From NCBI RefSeq assembly GCF_002847445.1, contig NZ_CP025430.1:3654501-3718500 (forward strand): a stretch of DNA of 64,000 nucleotides, read 5' to 3'. This stretch comes from Paracoccus zhejiangensis. GTDB lineage: Bacteria > Pseudomonadota > Alphaproteobacteria > Rhodobacterales > Rhodobacteraceae. Below are positions 18,076 to 27,307 of this stretch, piece after piece (position 1 is the stretch's first letter; each line of letters opens with the position of its first letter). Under the pieces are notes generated by a model, which was not told the DNA's origin, did not search any database, and saw only the letters and a list, made by a program, of their open reading frames with translations. A program made the translations under genes and the position numbers.

Positions 18076-19818
18076 TCACTCTTCCCCGAATTGAAGGCGG
18101 ACAAGGCGGGCATAGGTGCCGCCCCTGTCCATCAACTGGTCATGCGTGCCCTCTTCGACAACCCGTCCGGCCTCGAGCACCACGATCTTGTCGGCTTGGC
18201 GGATGGTCGAAAGGCGATGGGCGATGACCAGCGTGGTGCGGCCCTGGGACAGCGTATCCAGCGCCTCCTGCACCATGCGCTCGCTGGCGGTGTCGAGCGC
18301 GCTGGTCGCCTCGTCCAGAAGCAGGATCGGGGCATCGCGCAGCACGGCGCGGGCGATGGCGACGCGCTGCCGCTGCCCGCCGGAAAGGTTCGAGCCGCGC
18401 GGACCGGCGGGGCTGTCGAGCCCGGCAGGCAGGCCCTCGGTGAACTCGGCCACATGGGCGGCGGTGACGGCGCGCGACAGGTCCTCGGCATCGGCGCCGG
18501 GGCGGCCCATGATGATGTTGTCGCGCAGGGTCTCGTCGAACAGAGCCGATTCCTGCGCCACGGTCGAGAACTGGTCGCGCAGCGTTTCCAGCGTGAAGTC
18601 GCGCACCGGCACGCCGCCGAGGGTGATCTGGCCGCGGTCCGGGTCGATCATCCGGGTGATCAGGTTGAAGACCGTGGACTTGCCCGCGCCCGAGGGGCCG
18701 ACCAGCGCGGTGGTCTGGCCGGCCTCGGCGGTGAAGCTGAGGCCCTGCAGCACCGGATGACCGTCAAAGCCCAGCCAGACATCCTCGATCTTGATGGTGG
18801 TGTCGGTCGGCGGCTCGCTGCGCGGGCCAGAGAACACCGTCGGGCGGGTGTCGAGGATCTGGTAGATCCGTTCGAGGCTGGCTGCGGCGGTCTGCCAGCT
18901 ACCGGCCAGCAGGCCCAGGCGGCGCAGCGGCTGGAAGGCCAGCGACATGGCGGTGAAGAAGGACATGAAATCGCCCACCGTCCGCTCGCCCCGCGTGACC
19001 TCGGCCCCGCCAAGGGCCAGCACGCCGACGAAGCCGAGCCCGGTCACGATGTCGATCAGTGCGGGGATCGTGGCGCCGATGGTGGCGACCTTGACCTGCG
19101 CCTCCTTGATGCGCTCGACGATCTGGCCATAGCGGGTGGTCTGCGCCTCTTCCATCCGGTTCAGCCGCACGGCGCGGATGCCATGCAGCACCTCGTCCAG
19201 CCGCGTGGCGCGGGCGCTGGCCTGTTCGCGAGTCTGGCGCATCTTGCGGCGGATATAGCGCTGCACCAGCAGCATCGGCAGGATCAGCACAGGCGCCCCG
19301 ATCAGCGCGGCCAGCGTCCACCACGGGTCGATGATGATGGCCACCGAGAACAGCGAGACCAGCGCCACCACATCGCGCCCCGCCCCGGTGATCAGCGTGG
19401 ACCAGATGCCCTGCACGGCGCTGGTGTCGCCCTGCACGCGCTCGATCAGCGCGCCCGGCGGGTTGACCTGGAAGAAGCGCGAGTCGAGCGTCAGGATATG
19501 GCGCAGCATGTCGGTCTGCATCGCGGTTGCGACCGACAGCGAGACCCGCGTCAGGATTGTGCGGTTGAAGATCAGGGTGATGGCGCGGATCAGGAACAGG
19601 CTGAAGATGACGCCGCCCACCCACCAGATCGCGCCGGTATCGCCGCCGACGAAGACCCGGTCAAAGAGCGGCTTCAGCATCCAGGAGAGCACCGCGAGGG
19701 TCGAGCCCTCGATGGTCATCAGGATGAAGGCCAGCGTCATCGACGGCCAGTGCGGGCGCAGGTAGTCCTTCCACATCCGGGCGAACAGGCCGGGCGTTCT
19801 CTTGGGTCTCGTGCTCAT
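18076..19818 (-). CDS. ABC exporter, fused permease/ATPase (MsbA-like)
   Basis: A 580-residue half-transporter. An N-terminal six-helix ABC transmembrane domain (about 20-310) is followed by an ATPase with Walker A GPSGAGKST (374-382), signature [14 protein letters not shown], Walker B ILLLDEATSALD and HRLST. The family flips lipids or exports drugs or peptides. Similarity to MsbA suggests lipid A or phospholipid transport, but the substrate is not proven. As a half-transporter it would act as a homodimer. It heads the operon with ygfZ and dinB. Confidence 0.9.
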   Translation of the reverse strand: MSTRPKRTPGLFARMWKDYLRPHWPSMTLAFILMTIEGSTLAVLSWMLKPLFDRVFVGGDTGAIWWVGGVIFSLFLIRAITLIFNRTILTRVSLSVATAMQTDMLRHILTLDSRFFQVNPPGALIERVQGDTSAVQGIWSTLITGAGRDVVALVSLFSVAIIIDPWWTLAALIGAPVLILPMLLVQRYIRRKMRQTREQASARATRLDEVLHGIRAVRLNRMEEAQTTRYGQIVERIKEAQVKVATIGATIPALIDIVTGLGFVGVLALGGAEVTRGERTVGDFMSFFTAMSLAFQPLRRLGLLAGSWQTAAASLERIYQILDTRPTVFSGPRSEPPTDTTIKIEDVWLGFDGHPVLQGLSFTAEAGQTTALVGPSGAGKSTVFNLITRMIDPDRGQITLGGVPVRDFTLETLRDQFSTVAQESALFDETLRDNIIMGRPGADAEDLSRAVTAAHVAEFTEGLPAGLDSPAGPRGSNLSGGQRQRVAIARAVLRDAPILLLDEATSALDTASERMVQEALDTLSQGRTTLVIAHRLSTIRQADKIVVLEAGRVVEEGTHDQLMDRGGTYARLVRLQFGEE

Positions 19819-19955
19819 GCCTGTGGGTCCGGGTCTTGCATTCCCCCTGTTAGCCCAGCAGGGCGCGGGGCGGCAAGGCGCGCCGCAGCCGAGGGGCGTT
19901 GACGATGGCCGATGCGCGGCTTAGCGATTGGCGCGGAACATAAAACAGGTCCCCC

Positions 19956-21128
19956 ATGCGCCTTGCCACCGGACATCCCGTCATCGCCATTCCCGGCCCC
20001 TCGCCGACGCCCGACCGGGTGCTCAGGGCGATGCACCGCGCCTCGCCCGACATCTATGGCGAGGGGATGCAGGCCGCGATCGAAAGCGTGGTGGCGCGGC
20101 TGAAGCAGGTCGCCGGGACCAAGGCCCATCTCGCCTGCTATATCGGCAATGGCCATGCCGGGTGGGAGGCGGTGACCGCGAACCTGTTCAAGCGCGGCGA
20201 CCGGGTGCTGGTGATCCAGTCCGGGCATTTTGGCCGTAGCTGGGCCGAGGTGATGGCGCGGCAGGGCGTGGCGGTCGAGGCGATGGATTTCGGCCTCGCC
20301 CCGCCCGATCCGGCACGGCTGGCCGAGCGGCTGGCGGCGGCTGATGCAGAGGGGATCGTCGCCGTCTGTGTCTGCCAGACCGACACGGCCAGCTCGGCGC
20401 GGGCGGATATTCAGGCGCTGAAAGCGGCGATGGGCGATCACCCGGCACTGCTGGTCGTGGACGCCATCGCCTCGCTGGGTTGCGCGCCGATGAAGATGGA
20501 CGACTGGGGCGTCGATGTGCTGATCGCCGCGAGCCAGAAGGGCCTGATGTGCCCGCCGGGTCTGGCCTTCGCGTGGTTCTCGGACCGGGTGGCCGGGCGC
20601 GGTCCGACCGATCTGACCACGCCCTATTGGGACTGGCATCCCCGCGCCGCTGCCGAAGCCGCCTGGCAATACTGGGGCGGTACACCGCCGGTGCAGCTTG
20701 TCTACGCGTTGGACGAGGCGCTGCGGATGCTGCTGGAGGATGAGGGGCTGGAGGCGGCCTGGGCGCGGCATCAGCGTCTGGCCGAAGCTTGCTGGGCAGC
20801 TTTCGATGCCTGGGGCGCGGGCCATCCGGAGATCAGGCTGGTGGTTGCCGAACCCGCCCTCCGGGCGCAATCGGTGACGGCGGCGACGGTGCCGCAGGCC
20901 GATGCGCTCAGGGCATGGCTGAGCGACAATCTGGGCGTGACGCTTGGTGTGGGCCTCGGGGCCGAGGATCCGGCGACCGGGCTGCGCGTGGCCCATATGG
21001 GCTATTGCAACGCCGCCATGCTGCTCGGCACGCTGGCGGCGATGGAGGCGGGGATGATCGCTCTGGACATTCCGCATGGCACCGGCGCGGTCGAGGCGGC
21101 GGCGCGGGTGATCGCCGGGCTTGGCTAA
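19956..21128 (+). CDS. Class V aminotransferase (alanine/serine-glyoxylate type)
   Basis: A 390-residue PLP enzyme. It has the N-terminal IPGPSPTPDRVLRAM substrate region of alanine-glyoxylate-type aminotransferases, the aspartate in LLVVDAIASLG, and the PLP lysine in AASQKGLMCPPG (K195). This group covers serine-glyoxylate, alanine-glyoxylate and pyridoxamine-pyruvate aminotransferases. The sequence does not let me choose among them. It is divergent from the ABC exporter. The ribosome site is weak. Confidence 0.88.
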   Translation: MRLATGHPVIAIPGPSPTPDRVLRAMHRASPDIYGEGMQAAIESVVARLKQVAGTKAHLACYIGNGHAGWEAVTANLFKRGDRVLVIQSGHFGRSWAEVMARQGVAVEAMDFGLAPPDPARLAERLAAADAEGIVAVCVCQTDTASSARADIQALKAAMGDHPALLVVDAIASLGCAPMKMDDWGVDVLIAASQKGLMCPPGLAFAWFSDRVAGRGPTDLTTPYWDWHPRAAAEAAWQYWGGTPPVQLVYALDEALRMLLEDEGLEAAWARHQRLAEACWAAFDAWGAGHPEIRLVVAEPALRAQSVTAATVPQADALRAWLSDNLGVTLGVGLGAEDPATGLRVAHMGYCNAAMLLGTLAAMEAGMIALDIPHGTGAVEAAARVIAGLG

Positions 21129-21143
21129 ACGCGGCGGAAATAC

Positions 21144-21428
21144 CTAGACCGATGCCTGGCCGCGATCATCCAGCCATTGCCGCATCAGCGCCAGGTCCTG
21201 TTCCTGCGCGGCGATGACCTCGCGGGCGAGGGCAAGGATTTCAGGGTCGCGGCCCTGTTCCAGCACGGTCCGCGCCATGGCCAGCGTGTCCTGATGATGC
21301 GGGATCAGGCTGCGGACGAAATCAATATCGGCATTGCCGGTCGGGCCGGCCTCCTGCGCATAGGCGCCAAAGGCCAGCGCGAAGAGAATGGGGCTGAGGG
21401 CGGCGACGGCGGCGGTCTTGCGGGTCAT
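21144..21428 (-). CDS. Small secreted DUF305-like protein
   Basis: A 94-residue protein with a signal peptide (about residues 1-24, ending GAYA before QE). Its mature part has NADIDFVRSLIPHHQDTLAMARTVL. The paired histidines in IPHHQ, an M at the next turn and a four-helix pattern are typical of DUF305, a ferritin-like periplasmic fold linked in places to copper or metal handling. The start at 21428 is chosen for the signal peptide and the GAGGCC site. Only about half of a full DUF305 domain is present. Confidence 0.8.
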   Translation of the reverse strand: MTRKTAAVAALSPILFALAFGAYAQEAGPTGNADIDFVRSLIPHHQDTLAMARTVLEQGRDPEILALAREVIAAQEQDLALMRQWLDDRGQASV

Positions 21429-21510
21429 GATTGGCCTCGTTCGTTGTGCTCGTGGCGCAACTGAGCCTGTGACGGCGCGGCAAGGCAAAACAAACCCCGC
21501 TCACCGGGGA

Positions 21511-22077
21511 TCACATGGATGGCATCCGGGCCAGCGTGACGATGCTGTCGCCATAGCGGCGCTGGTCGATCTGGCCGAGCGGGGCGGGGATGACGGGGGC
21601 GCGCGATTCCTCCCACACGATCATTGCGCCGGGCGCGATCCAGCCGCCGCTGAGGGCCGAGGCAATGGCGCGCTCGCCCAGCCCCTGCCCATAGGGTGGA
21701 TCGAGGAAAATCAGGTCATAGGCGGCACCACGGTTTTCGCCCAATGCGGTCGCATCGCGCCGCCAGAGGTCGGTGACGCCCATGGCGCGGGCCTTTTCGA
21801 CATTGCTGCGGATCAGGGCCCGGGCCTTCACCCCGTCATCGACAAAGGCCACCCGTGTCGCACCGCGCGACAGCGCCTCGAGCCCCAGCGCGCCGGTGCC
21901 GGCGAAGAGGTCCAAGACCCGCGCGCCGGGGACCGGGTTGCCATGGGTGCCGTTGATCAGGAGGTTGAAGATCGCCTCGCGCACCCGGTCGGTGGTCGGG
22001 CGCAGATGGGCGGCGGCATCGCCATCGCCGACATCGGCAAGCTTCAGCCCGCGCAGGTTGCCGCCGACGATCCTCAT
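21511..22077 (-). CDS. rsmD: 16S rRNA (guanine966-N2)-methyltransferase RsmD
   Basis: A 188-residue SAM-dependent methyltransferase. It starts MRIVGGNLRG, has RPTTDRVREAIFN, the SAM site VLDLFAGTGALGLEALSRGA and the catalytic DPPYG (126-130). These are standard RsmD features. It methylates G966 of 16S rRNA in the 30S subunit. Its ATG overlaps the upstream ferredoxin reductase gene by four bases, so the two are co-translated despite unrelated jobs. Confidence 0.95.
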   Translation of the reverse strand: MRIVGGNLRGLKLADVGDGDAAAHLRPTTDRVREAIFNLLINGTHGNPVPGARVLDLFAGTGALGLEALSRGATRVAFVDDGVKARALIRSNVEKARAMGVTDLWRRDATALGENRGAAYDLIFLDPPYGQGLGERAIASALSGGWIAPGAMIVWEESRAPVIPAPLGQIDQRRYGDSIVTLARMPSM

Positions 22078-23276
22078 TTCAGCAGGGCCTTGAGGTCGGT
22101 GGCGGCGGCAAGGGTGTCGGGCTCAACCGAGCGGCCGGCATCGATCAGCCGCTTGCCGACCATGTAGGCGCGGGCATCGTTCAGCGCGTCGACGGCGATC
22201 AACTGGCCCTCGCGGAAATACCAGGTGCTGCCGCCATGGTCGCCCTCGCCGGGGCGGCTGACCGTGCGGTCATAGCCGGCATTCAGCCCGGCGATCTGCA
22301 GCTTGGCGTCGAACTGGTCAGACCAGAACCACGGTTTCGCGGCATAGGGCGTTTGGGCGCCCAGCAGGTTGTCGGCCACCGCCTCGGCCATGTCGATGGC
22401 ATTGCCGACGCTTTCCAGCCGGATGCGCTGGCCGTGCTGGGGGAAGCTGGCGCAATCGCCCGCCGCCCAGATGGCGGGATCGGAGGTCCGGCCGAAGGCG
22501 TCGGTGGCGATGCCGTTGTCGAGCGTCAGCCCGGCAGAGGCGGCCAGCGCGGTATCGGGATCGATGCCGATGCCCATGATGACCAGATCGGCCGGCAGGT
22601 GGCGGCCATCGGCCAGTTCGACGCCATCGGCGCGATCCTTTCCGGTGATCCGGGCGAGCGCTGTGGCTTCCAGGATCTCGGTGCCATGGGCGCGGTGCAG
22701 GGCGCGGATCATGTCGGCGGTCTCGGGTGCGGCGACCCGGCCAAGAATGCGCGGCGCAGCCTCAACTAGCGTCACCTCGAGACCCAGCTTGCGGGCGACC
22801 GCAGCGGCCTCGAGCCCGATATAGCCGCCACCGATGACGATCAGCTTGCGTCCGGCCTGCATCAAGGGCGCGATGGCGGCGATATCGGCGAGGTCGCGGA
22901 TGGTGAAGGTGCCGGGCAGATGGCCGCCCATGGACGCCGGCAGGCGGCGCGGCGTTGCGCCAAGCGTCAGTGCCAGCGCGTCATAGCCGTGGCTGCCCTT
23001 GTCGGTGGTGACGATGCGGGCGGCGGGATCGATGGCTAGGGCACGCTCACCCAGATGCAGGTCGATGTTGTTCTCGGCCCACCAGTCGGCCCCGCGCAGC
23101 ATCAGCCGGTCCAGCCCCATCTCGCCCAGGAGATAGGCCTTGGACAGCGGCGGGCGTTGATAGGGGGCGACCGGCTCGGCGCCGATCACGCTCAGTGGAC
23201 CGTCATGGCCCTTGGCGCGCAGCCGCGCGGCCAGCGAGGCTGCCGCCTGACCGGCGCCGATGATGAGAATGCGCAT
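22074..23276 (-). CDS. FAD-dependent ferredoxin reductase
   Basis: A 400-residue flavoprotein. It has the FAD-binding GAGQAAASLA near the N-terminus, a second Rossmann motif IGGGYIGLEAAAVARKLG for NAD(P)H, and the late FAD motif WAAGDCASF. The C-terminal reductase domain has WFWSDQFDAKLQIAGL. This is the pattern of rhodocoxin/putidaredoxin reductases that pass electrons from NADH to ferredoxins for P450s or oxygenases. No such partner is adjacent. ATG at 23276 is chosen at the MRILIIGAGQ start. Confidence 0.9.
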   Translation of the reverse strand: MRILIIGAGQAAASLAARLRAKGHDGPLSVIGAEPVAPYQRPPLSKAYLLGEMGLDRLMLRGADWWAENNIDLHLGERALAIDPAARIVTTDKGSHGYDALALTLGATPRRLPASMGGHLPGTFTIRDLADIAAIAPLMQAGRKLIVIGGGYIGLEAAAVARKLGLEVTLVEAAPRILGRVAAPETADMIRALHRAHGTEILEATALARITGKDRADGVELADGRHLPADLVIMGIGIDPDTALAASAGLTLDNGIATDAFGRTSDPAIWAAGDCASFPQHGQRIRLESVGNAIDMAEAVADNLLGAQTPYAAKPWFWSDQFDAKLQIAGLNAGYDRTVSRPGEGDHGGSTWYFREGQLIAVDALNDARAYMVGKRLIDAGRSVEPDTLAAATDLKALLK

Positions 23277-23352
23277 GGAGGCCCCTGCTGGTCTGTGTTC
23301 GGCCTGCACCCTATATTCGCCGCGAATCTGTTGCAATTGATGGAGAGAGCGC

Positions 23353-23841
23353 ATGACGATCAAGGTTGGTGACACGCTGCCCGAGGGCAATCTGATGCGG
23401 CTGAACGAGAGTGGCCGGCCCGAGCCGGTGGACATGGCCGAGCTGGCCTCGGGCCGCGTGGCGATCTTTGGTCTGCCCGGTGCCTATACCGGCACCTGCA
23501 CCACCGCGCATATGCCCAGCTTCATCCGCACCGCCGACCAGTTCCGCGCCAAGGGCGTGGACCGGATCATCTGCCTGACCGTGAACGATGCCTTCGTGGC
23601 CACCGCCTGGGGCAAGGAAACCGGCGCCGAAGCCGCCGGGATCGAGGTTCTGGCCGATGCCGATGGCAGCGTCACCCGCGCCATGGGTCTGGATTTCGAC
23701 GCCCCGCCGGCCGGCCTTTTCGGTCGCTGCAAGCGCTGCGCCATGCTGACCTCGGACGGGTCGGTCCAGGTGATCCAGATCGAGGACTCGCCCGGCGTCT
23801 GCACCGTCACGGCGGGCGAGGCGCTGCTGGAGCACGCGTGA
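23353..23841 (+). CDS. Peroxiredoxin, Prx5 type
   Basis: A 162-residue thiol peroxidase. The active site PGAYTGTC (42-49) keeps the P..T..C pattern with peroxidatic C49, although the usual PGAFTPTC has a glycine in place of the second proline. Further cysteines occur in GRCKRCAML and PGVCTV, one of which could be resolving. Prx5 proteins reduce hydroperoxides with glutaredoxin or thioredoxin. GGAGAG precedes the ATG. The stop overlaps the GTG of the next gene. Confidence 0.92.
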   Translation: MTIKVGDTLPEGNLMRLNESGRPEPVDMAELASGRVAIFGLPGAYTGTCTTAHMPSFIRTADQFRAKGVDRIICLTVNDAFVATAWGKETGAEAAGIEVLADADGSVTRAMGLDFDAPPAGLFGRCKRCAMLTSDGSVQVIQIEDSPGVCTVTAGEALLEHA

Positions 23842-24434
23842 GCCGCTTCTCGGATGACGAGACCCTGCGCTTTTATGCGCAGTCGTCCTCCGACTATGCG
23901 AACGAGGGGGCCGGCCGGATCTGGGCCGGCCTTTCCGATTTCATCGCCCTGCTGCCCGAGGGGGCCGAGGTACTGGAACTGGGTTGCGGTGCCGGGCGCG
24001 AAGCGGCGGCCTTGCTGGCCGCGGGGTTCCGGGTCGACGCGACCGATGGCTCGGCCGAGATGGTGGCCGAGGCGCGGGCGCGGACCGGGATGACTGTGCG
24101 CCAGATGCGCTTCGATGAACTGGCGGTCGTGGCGCGCTATGATGCCGTTCTGGCCAATGCCAGCCTGTTGCATGTCCCGTTTGCAGGCCTGCCCGAAATC
24201 CTCGTCCGGGTACGCCGGGCCCTGCGTCCGGGCGGTGTTCTGGTCGCAACCTTCAAGACCGGCGGCGCGGCAGGCCGGGATGCTGCCGGGCGCTATTTCA
24301 ACCGACCCACGCGCGAGGCGCTGGAGACCGCCTTCCGCAGCGCCGGCTTTGACGATCTGTCCATCGATCAGAGGCATGGCGGCGGTTATCGCGGCGAGCC
24401 GACAGAGTGGTTGACGGTGGTCGCGCGGCCCTAG
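23838..24434 (+). CDS. Class I SAM-dependent methyltransferase
   Basis: A 198-residue Rossmann methyltransferase. SAM motif I is VLELGCGAGREAAALLAAGF, the acidic residue is in VDATDGSAEM, and the post-motif region is RRALRPGGVLVATFK. The start is GTG at 23838 overlapping the peroxiredoxin stop as GTGA, so it is coupled to it. The substrate is unknown. The last codon overlaps the convergent LysR gene by a few bases. Confidence 0.85.
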   Translation: MSRFSDDETLRFYAQSSSDYANEGAGRIWAGLSDFIALLPEGAEVLELGCGAGREAAALLAAGFRVDATDGSAEMVAEARARTGMTVRQMRFDELAVVARYDAVLANASLLHVPFAGLPEILVRVRRALRPGGVLVATFKTGGAAGRDAAGRYFNRPTREALETAFRSAGFDDLSIDQRHGGGYRGEPTEWLTVVARP

Positions 24435-25360
24435 CTCGGGGATCCGCCCGCCTGGCGCTCAAGCCGGCGGCAGGTGTCGATGATCAACTGTCGCAGCCAG
24501 TGATGGGCGCGGTCATTGCGAAAGCGCGGATGCCAGCCAAGGCTGATGGCCGGCGGGTCTTGCGCGAAGGGAAGGGGAGATGAGACCAGCCCCGTGCCGT
24601 CGAAACGGAGGATGATCTCCGGCAGCACAGCGACAAAATCCGTCGCCCGAACCAGCGCCGGCGCGAGCACATAGCTGGAGATCGAGGCGCTGATCCGGCG
24701 CTTGCGGCCCATCGCAGTCAGGATCTGGTCGATCGGACCCTGAAAGCTGCCCTCGACCGGGGTGACATTCAGCTGCGACAGGTCGCAGAACTGATCAAGC
24801 GTGATGGCACCCGTCAGGCGCGGATGGCCCTGTCGCCAGATCACGCAATTGGGCGCAGTCAGCAGGCGGGTGGTCTGGAAGCCTTGCGGCATCCGCGTGG
24901 CCGCCGTGATAACCAGATCGAGCTTCCCGGTCTCGGCAGCCGTCACCATGTCGTCATGATCGAGCGAGCCTGTGGTGATGCGGATGCCCGGCGCCTCGGC
25001 GCAGATCGTGTTCAGCACCGAGGGAAGGATCACCGCCAGCGACACGTCGGTGGCAGCGATGTGGAAATGCCGGTTGCCGGTGGCGGGGTCGAAATCGGTC
25101 TCGGCAAAGATCAGGTCAGACATGTCCGCGAGCAGCGCGTGCAGCGGCGCCTGCAGCGCCTGCGCGCGCGGCGTCGCGACCATGCCATGGGCATTGCCGA
25201 CCAGAATTTCATCCCCCATCAGGTCGCGCAGCCGCGCGAGTTGCGCCGAGAGGGCTGGCTGGCTGATGCCAAGACGGCGGGCGGCGGCGGTCACGCTTCG
25301 CTCGGTCAGCAGCGCGTCGAGCGAGACCAGCAGGCCGAGATCGCTTCGGCGTAAATCCAT
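24431..25360 (-). CDS. LysR-family transcriptional regulator
   Basis: A 309-residue LysR protein. The N-terminal helix-turn-helix is SVTAAARRLGISQPALSAQLARLRDLMGDEILVG, and the effector-binding domain follows. The sequence after the HTH (TPRAQALQAPLHALLADM) is like the NodD/PnbR-type branch. An upstream in-frame ATG (25378) is also possible; neither start has a good ribosome site. It is divergent from the small secreted protein at 25461, its most likely target. Confidence 0.9.
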   Translation of the reverse strand: MDLRRSDLGLLVSLDALLTERSVTAAARRLGISQPALSAQLARLRDLMGDEILVGNAHGMVATPRAQALQAPLHALLADMSDLIFAETDFDPATGNRHFHIAATDVSLAVILPSVLNTICAEAPGIRITTGSLDHDDMVTAAETGKLDLVITAATRMPQGFQTTRLLTAPNCVIWRQGHPRLTGAITLDQFCDLSQLNVTPVEGSFQGPIDQILTAMGRKRRISASISSYVLAPALVRATDFVAVLPEIILRFDGTGLVSSPLPFAQDPPAISLGWHPRFRNDRAHHWLRQLIIDTCRRLERQAGGSPS

Positions 25361-25460
25361 GTGGGTTATGCCAATCATATCGTGGATCGATTTTTATTAT
25401 TCTGTCGCAGGCCCCATTTGTCCAGTCATCGAAACACCGCATCTCAATGGGAGATCCGAC

Positions 25461-25817
25461 ATGACCCTGAAACTTGCCGCCGCCGCCCTGCTGGCAACCC
25501 TCGCCCCCGCCGCCGTTCTGGCCGAAAGCGTCACCCTGACCGCGCCGCAGAACGGCGTGACCCTGCAAGGCGAGAGCGTCGACATGAGCCTCTATTTCAC
25601 CGATGGCGAGGCCGGCGCCTACGAGCTGGTCGCCACCTATGTCAGCGACGCCGCCCCCGACCAGCCGCAGCGGCTGGTGATGGCACTGAGCGATGGTGAT
25701 GATGTCAGCTTTTCGCTGCCCGGCCACGAGGAAACGCTGTACAATTTCGAGCGCGTGGGCAGCATCGTGACCGTCACTGGCGAGCCGGCGACTTTCTCGG
25801 CGGCGAATAACAGCTGA
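25461..25817 (+). CDS. Small periplasmic protein of unknown function
   Basis: A 118-residue protein with a signal peptide (about 1-21, ending AVLA before ES). The short mature domain has alternating polar and hydrophobic residues, as in a beta-sandwich: SVTLTAPQNGV, DMSLYFTDGEAGAYELVATYV, SIVTVTGEPATFSA. It has no cysteine. GGGAGA precedes the ATG. It is divergent from a LysR regulator and followed by a strong terminator, so it is a single-gene transcript. I cannot assign a family. Confidence 0.75.
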   Translation: MTLKLAAAALLATLAPAAVLAESVTLTAPQNGVTLQGESVDMSLYFTDGEAGAYELVATYVSDAAPDQPQRLVMALSDGDDVSFSLPGHEETLYNFERVGSIVTVTGEPATFSAANNS

Positions 25818-25842
25818 TCCGATCCACCATTCCGACAGCAGT

Positions 25843-25878
25843 AGGCCCGCCAATCGTATGGCGGGCCTTTGGTTTTTT
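25843..25878. terminator. Rho-independent terminator (bidirectional shape)
   Basis: AGGCCCGCC (25843-25851) and GGCGGGCCT (25860-25868) form a perfect 9-base stem with an 8-base loop, followed by TTTGGTTTTTT. It ends the small periplasmic protein gene and faces the convergent nitronate monooxygenase. Confidence 0.88.
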
Positions 25879-25893
25879 GGAAGGGCGTTGAGC

Positions 25894-26862
25894 TTACATC
25901 GAGGAGAGTTCGGCCTTGGCGGCGGCATATTCGCCCGCCAGACGGTCGACCAGCTGCCCCGCCGGCTGGATCTCGCGCACCGCGCCGATGCCCTGACCCG
26001 AGCCCCAGATCGTGCTCCACGCCTTGGGCTTCGACGAACCTTGGCCGAAATCCATGCTGCTCGCATCGGCATGGGCCAGCGCCTCGGGGTCGAGGCCGGC
26101 ATTTCGGATCGAGGGCGCGAGGTAATTGCCCGACACCCCGGTGAAAAGCGAGGAGGTGACGATATCCATCGCGTCCGATTCGACGATCATGTCCTTGTAT
26201 TCGGCGGGCGCGTTGGCTTCCTCTGTGGCGATGAAGGGGCTGCCGATATAGGCCAGATCGGCCCCCATGGCGCGGGCCGCCAGAATGGCGCGACCGGTGG
26301 CGATGGCGCCCGACAGCAGCAGCGGTCCATTGAACCAGTCGCGAATCTCCTGGATCAGCGCGAAGGGTGATTGCGGGCCGGCATGGCCACCGGCACCCGC
26401 GGCCACGGCGATCAGCCCGTCGGCGCCCTTCTCGATGGCCTTCTTGGCAAAGACATTGTTGATGATGTCATGCAGCGCGATGGCGCCGCAGTCATGGGCG
26501 GCGGCGTTCACCTCGGTCCGGGCGCCAAGCGAGGTGATCCAGATCGGTACCCGGTGGCGGTGGCAGATCTCGATATCGCGTTCCAGCCGGGCATTGCTGC
26601 GATGGACGATCTGGTTGACGGCAAAGGGTGCGGCCGGGCGGTCGGGATTGGCCTGGTTGTGGCGATCCAACTCCTCGGTGATGCGCGTGAGCCAGGCTTC
26701 CAGCTGGATCGGATCGCCGTCCTTTTCGCGGGCATTGAGCGCCGGAAAGCTGCCGACGATGCCGGCCTTGCATTGGGCGATCACCAGGTCCGGGCCAGAA
26801 ACGATGAACATGGGCGAGGCGACGACGGGAATGCGCAGGTTCTGCAGGATCGGCGGCAGCAT
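25894..26862 (-). CDS. Nitronate monooxygenase (2-nitropropane dioxygenase family)
   Basis: A 322-residue FMN TIM-barrel enzyme. It starts LRIPVVASPMFIVSGPDLV, has AHDCGAIALHDIINN in the place of the flavin/substrate region and the glycine-rich phosphate site GLIAVAAGAGGHAG, then LLLSGAIATGRAILAARAMGADLAYIGS. Members oxidise nitronates such as propionate-3-nitronate; some are enoyl reductases. ATG at 26862 is fixed by a perfect AAGGAGGA site seven bases upstream. The upstream extension to 26955 lacks support. Confidence 0.9.
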   Translation of the reverse strand: MLPPILQNLRIPVVASPMFIVSGPDLVIAQCKAGIVGSFPALNAREKDGDPIQLEAWLTRITEELDRHNQANPDRPAAPFAVNQIVHRSNARLERDIEICHRHRVPIWITSLGARTEVNAAAHDCGAIALHDIINNVFAKKAIEKGADGLIAVAAGAGGHAGPQSPFALIQEIRDWFNGPLLLSGAIATGRAILAARAMGADLAYIGSPFIATEEANAPAEYKDMIVESDAMDIVTSSLFTGVSGNYLAPSIRNAGLDPEALAHADASSMDFGQGSSKPKAWSTIWGSGQGIGAVREIQPAGQLVDRLAGEYAAAKAELSSM

Positions 26863-26962
26863 GGAGTCCTCCTTGACGTTCGCGTCAATATGCGGAGGAC
26901 GCCCTGTTTCGGCAAGCGTGACGCGAGGGCAATGCCTGCCCCGCCGCCACGTCACTTAGTGC

Positions 26963-27217
26963 TCAACACTTACCCTTGAAACTCCACACATCCTTCTTGC
27001 GGCTCAGTTTGAACGTCGCCGGTTCCGCCCCGCCGCAGACCGAGGTTGCGGCCTCCTGCTTCAGCTCGGCGCCGGTCCATTCCGGTCCGGCCTTGCCGCT
27101 AAACTTGCCGCCGCCGTCATTTTCAAGCTGCAATTCGTTCGAGGCGGGGGCATCGCCGGTACAGGCGGCCAGCGTGGCGAGGAGGGTGAGGCAGGGCAGG
27201 GCGGCAAAGAGGCGCAT
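26963..27217 (-). CDS. Small lipoprotein
   Basis: An 84-residue protein with a lipoprotein signal: MRLFAALPCLTLLATLAAC, with LAAC as lipobox and C19 as lipidated residue. The 65-residue mature part has two cysteines (TSVCGG and the C-terminal KGKC) and a basic end KLSRKKDVWSFKGKC. Small periplasmic lipoproteins of this look occur next to inhibitor-like or metal-related genes, but I do not recognise this one. It lies downstream of the DUF692 gene on the same strand, 90 bases away, and may or may not share its transcript. Confidence 0.7.
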   Translation of the reverse strand: MRLFAALPCLTLLATLAACTGDAPASNELQLENDGGGKFSGKAGPEWTGAELKQEAATSVCGGAEPATFKLSRKKDVWSFKGKC

Positions 27218-27307
27218 CGGGGGAGCTTTCGGGCTGGTGAAACAGCGCGGGTGTCGCCGCAGGGTGCCGTCCTGTCAATGGCTTGCGTGTGCTTGTTCAG
27301 AGTGACG

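Noticed and set aside
17305..19902. Plus-strand frame of 865 codons opposite the ABC exporter and ygfZ
   Set aside because: Antisense shadow without motifs or ribosome site.
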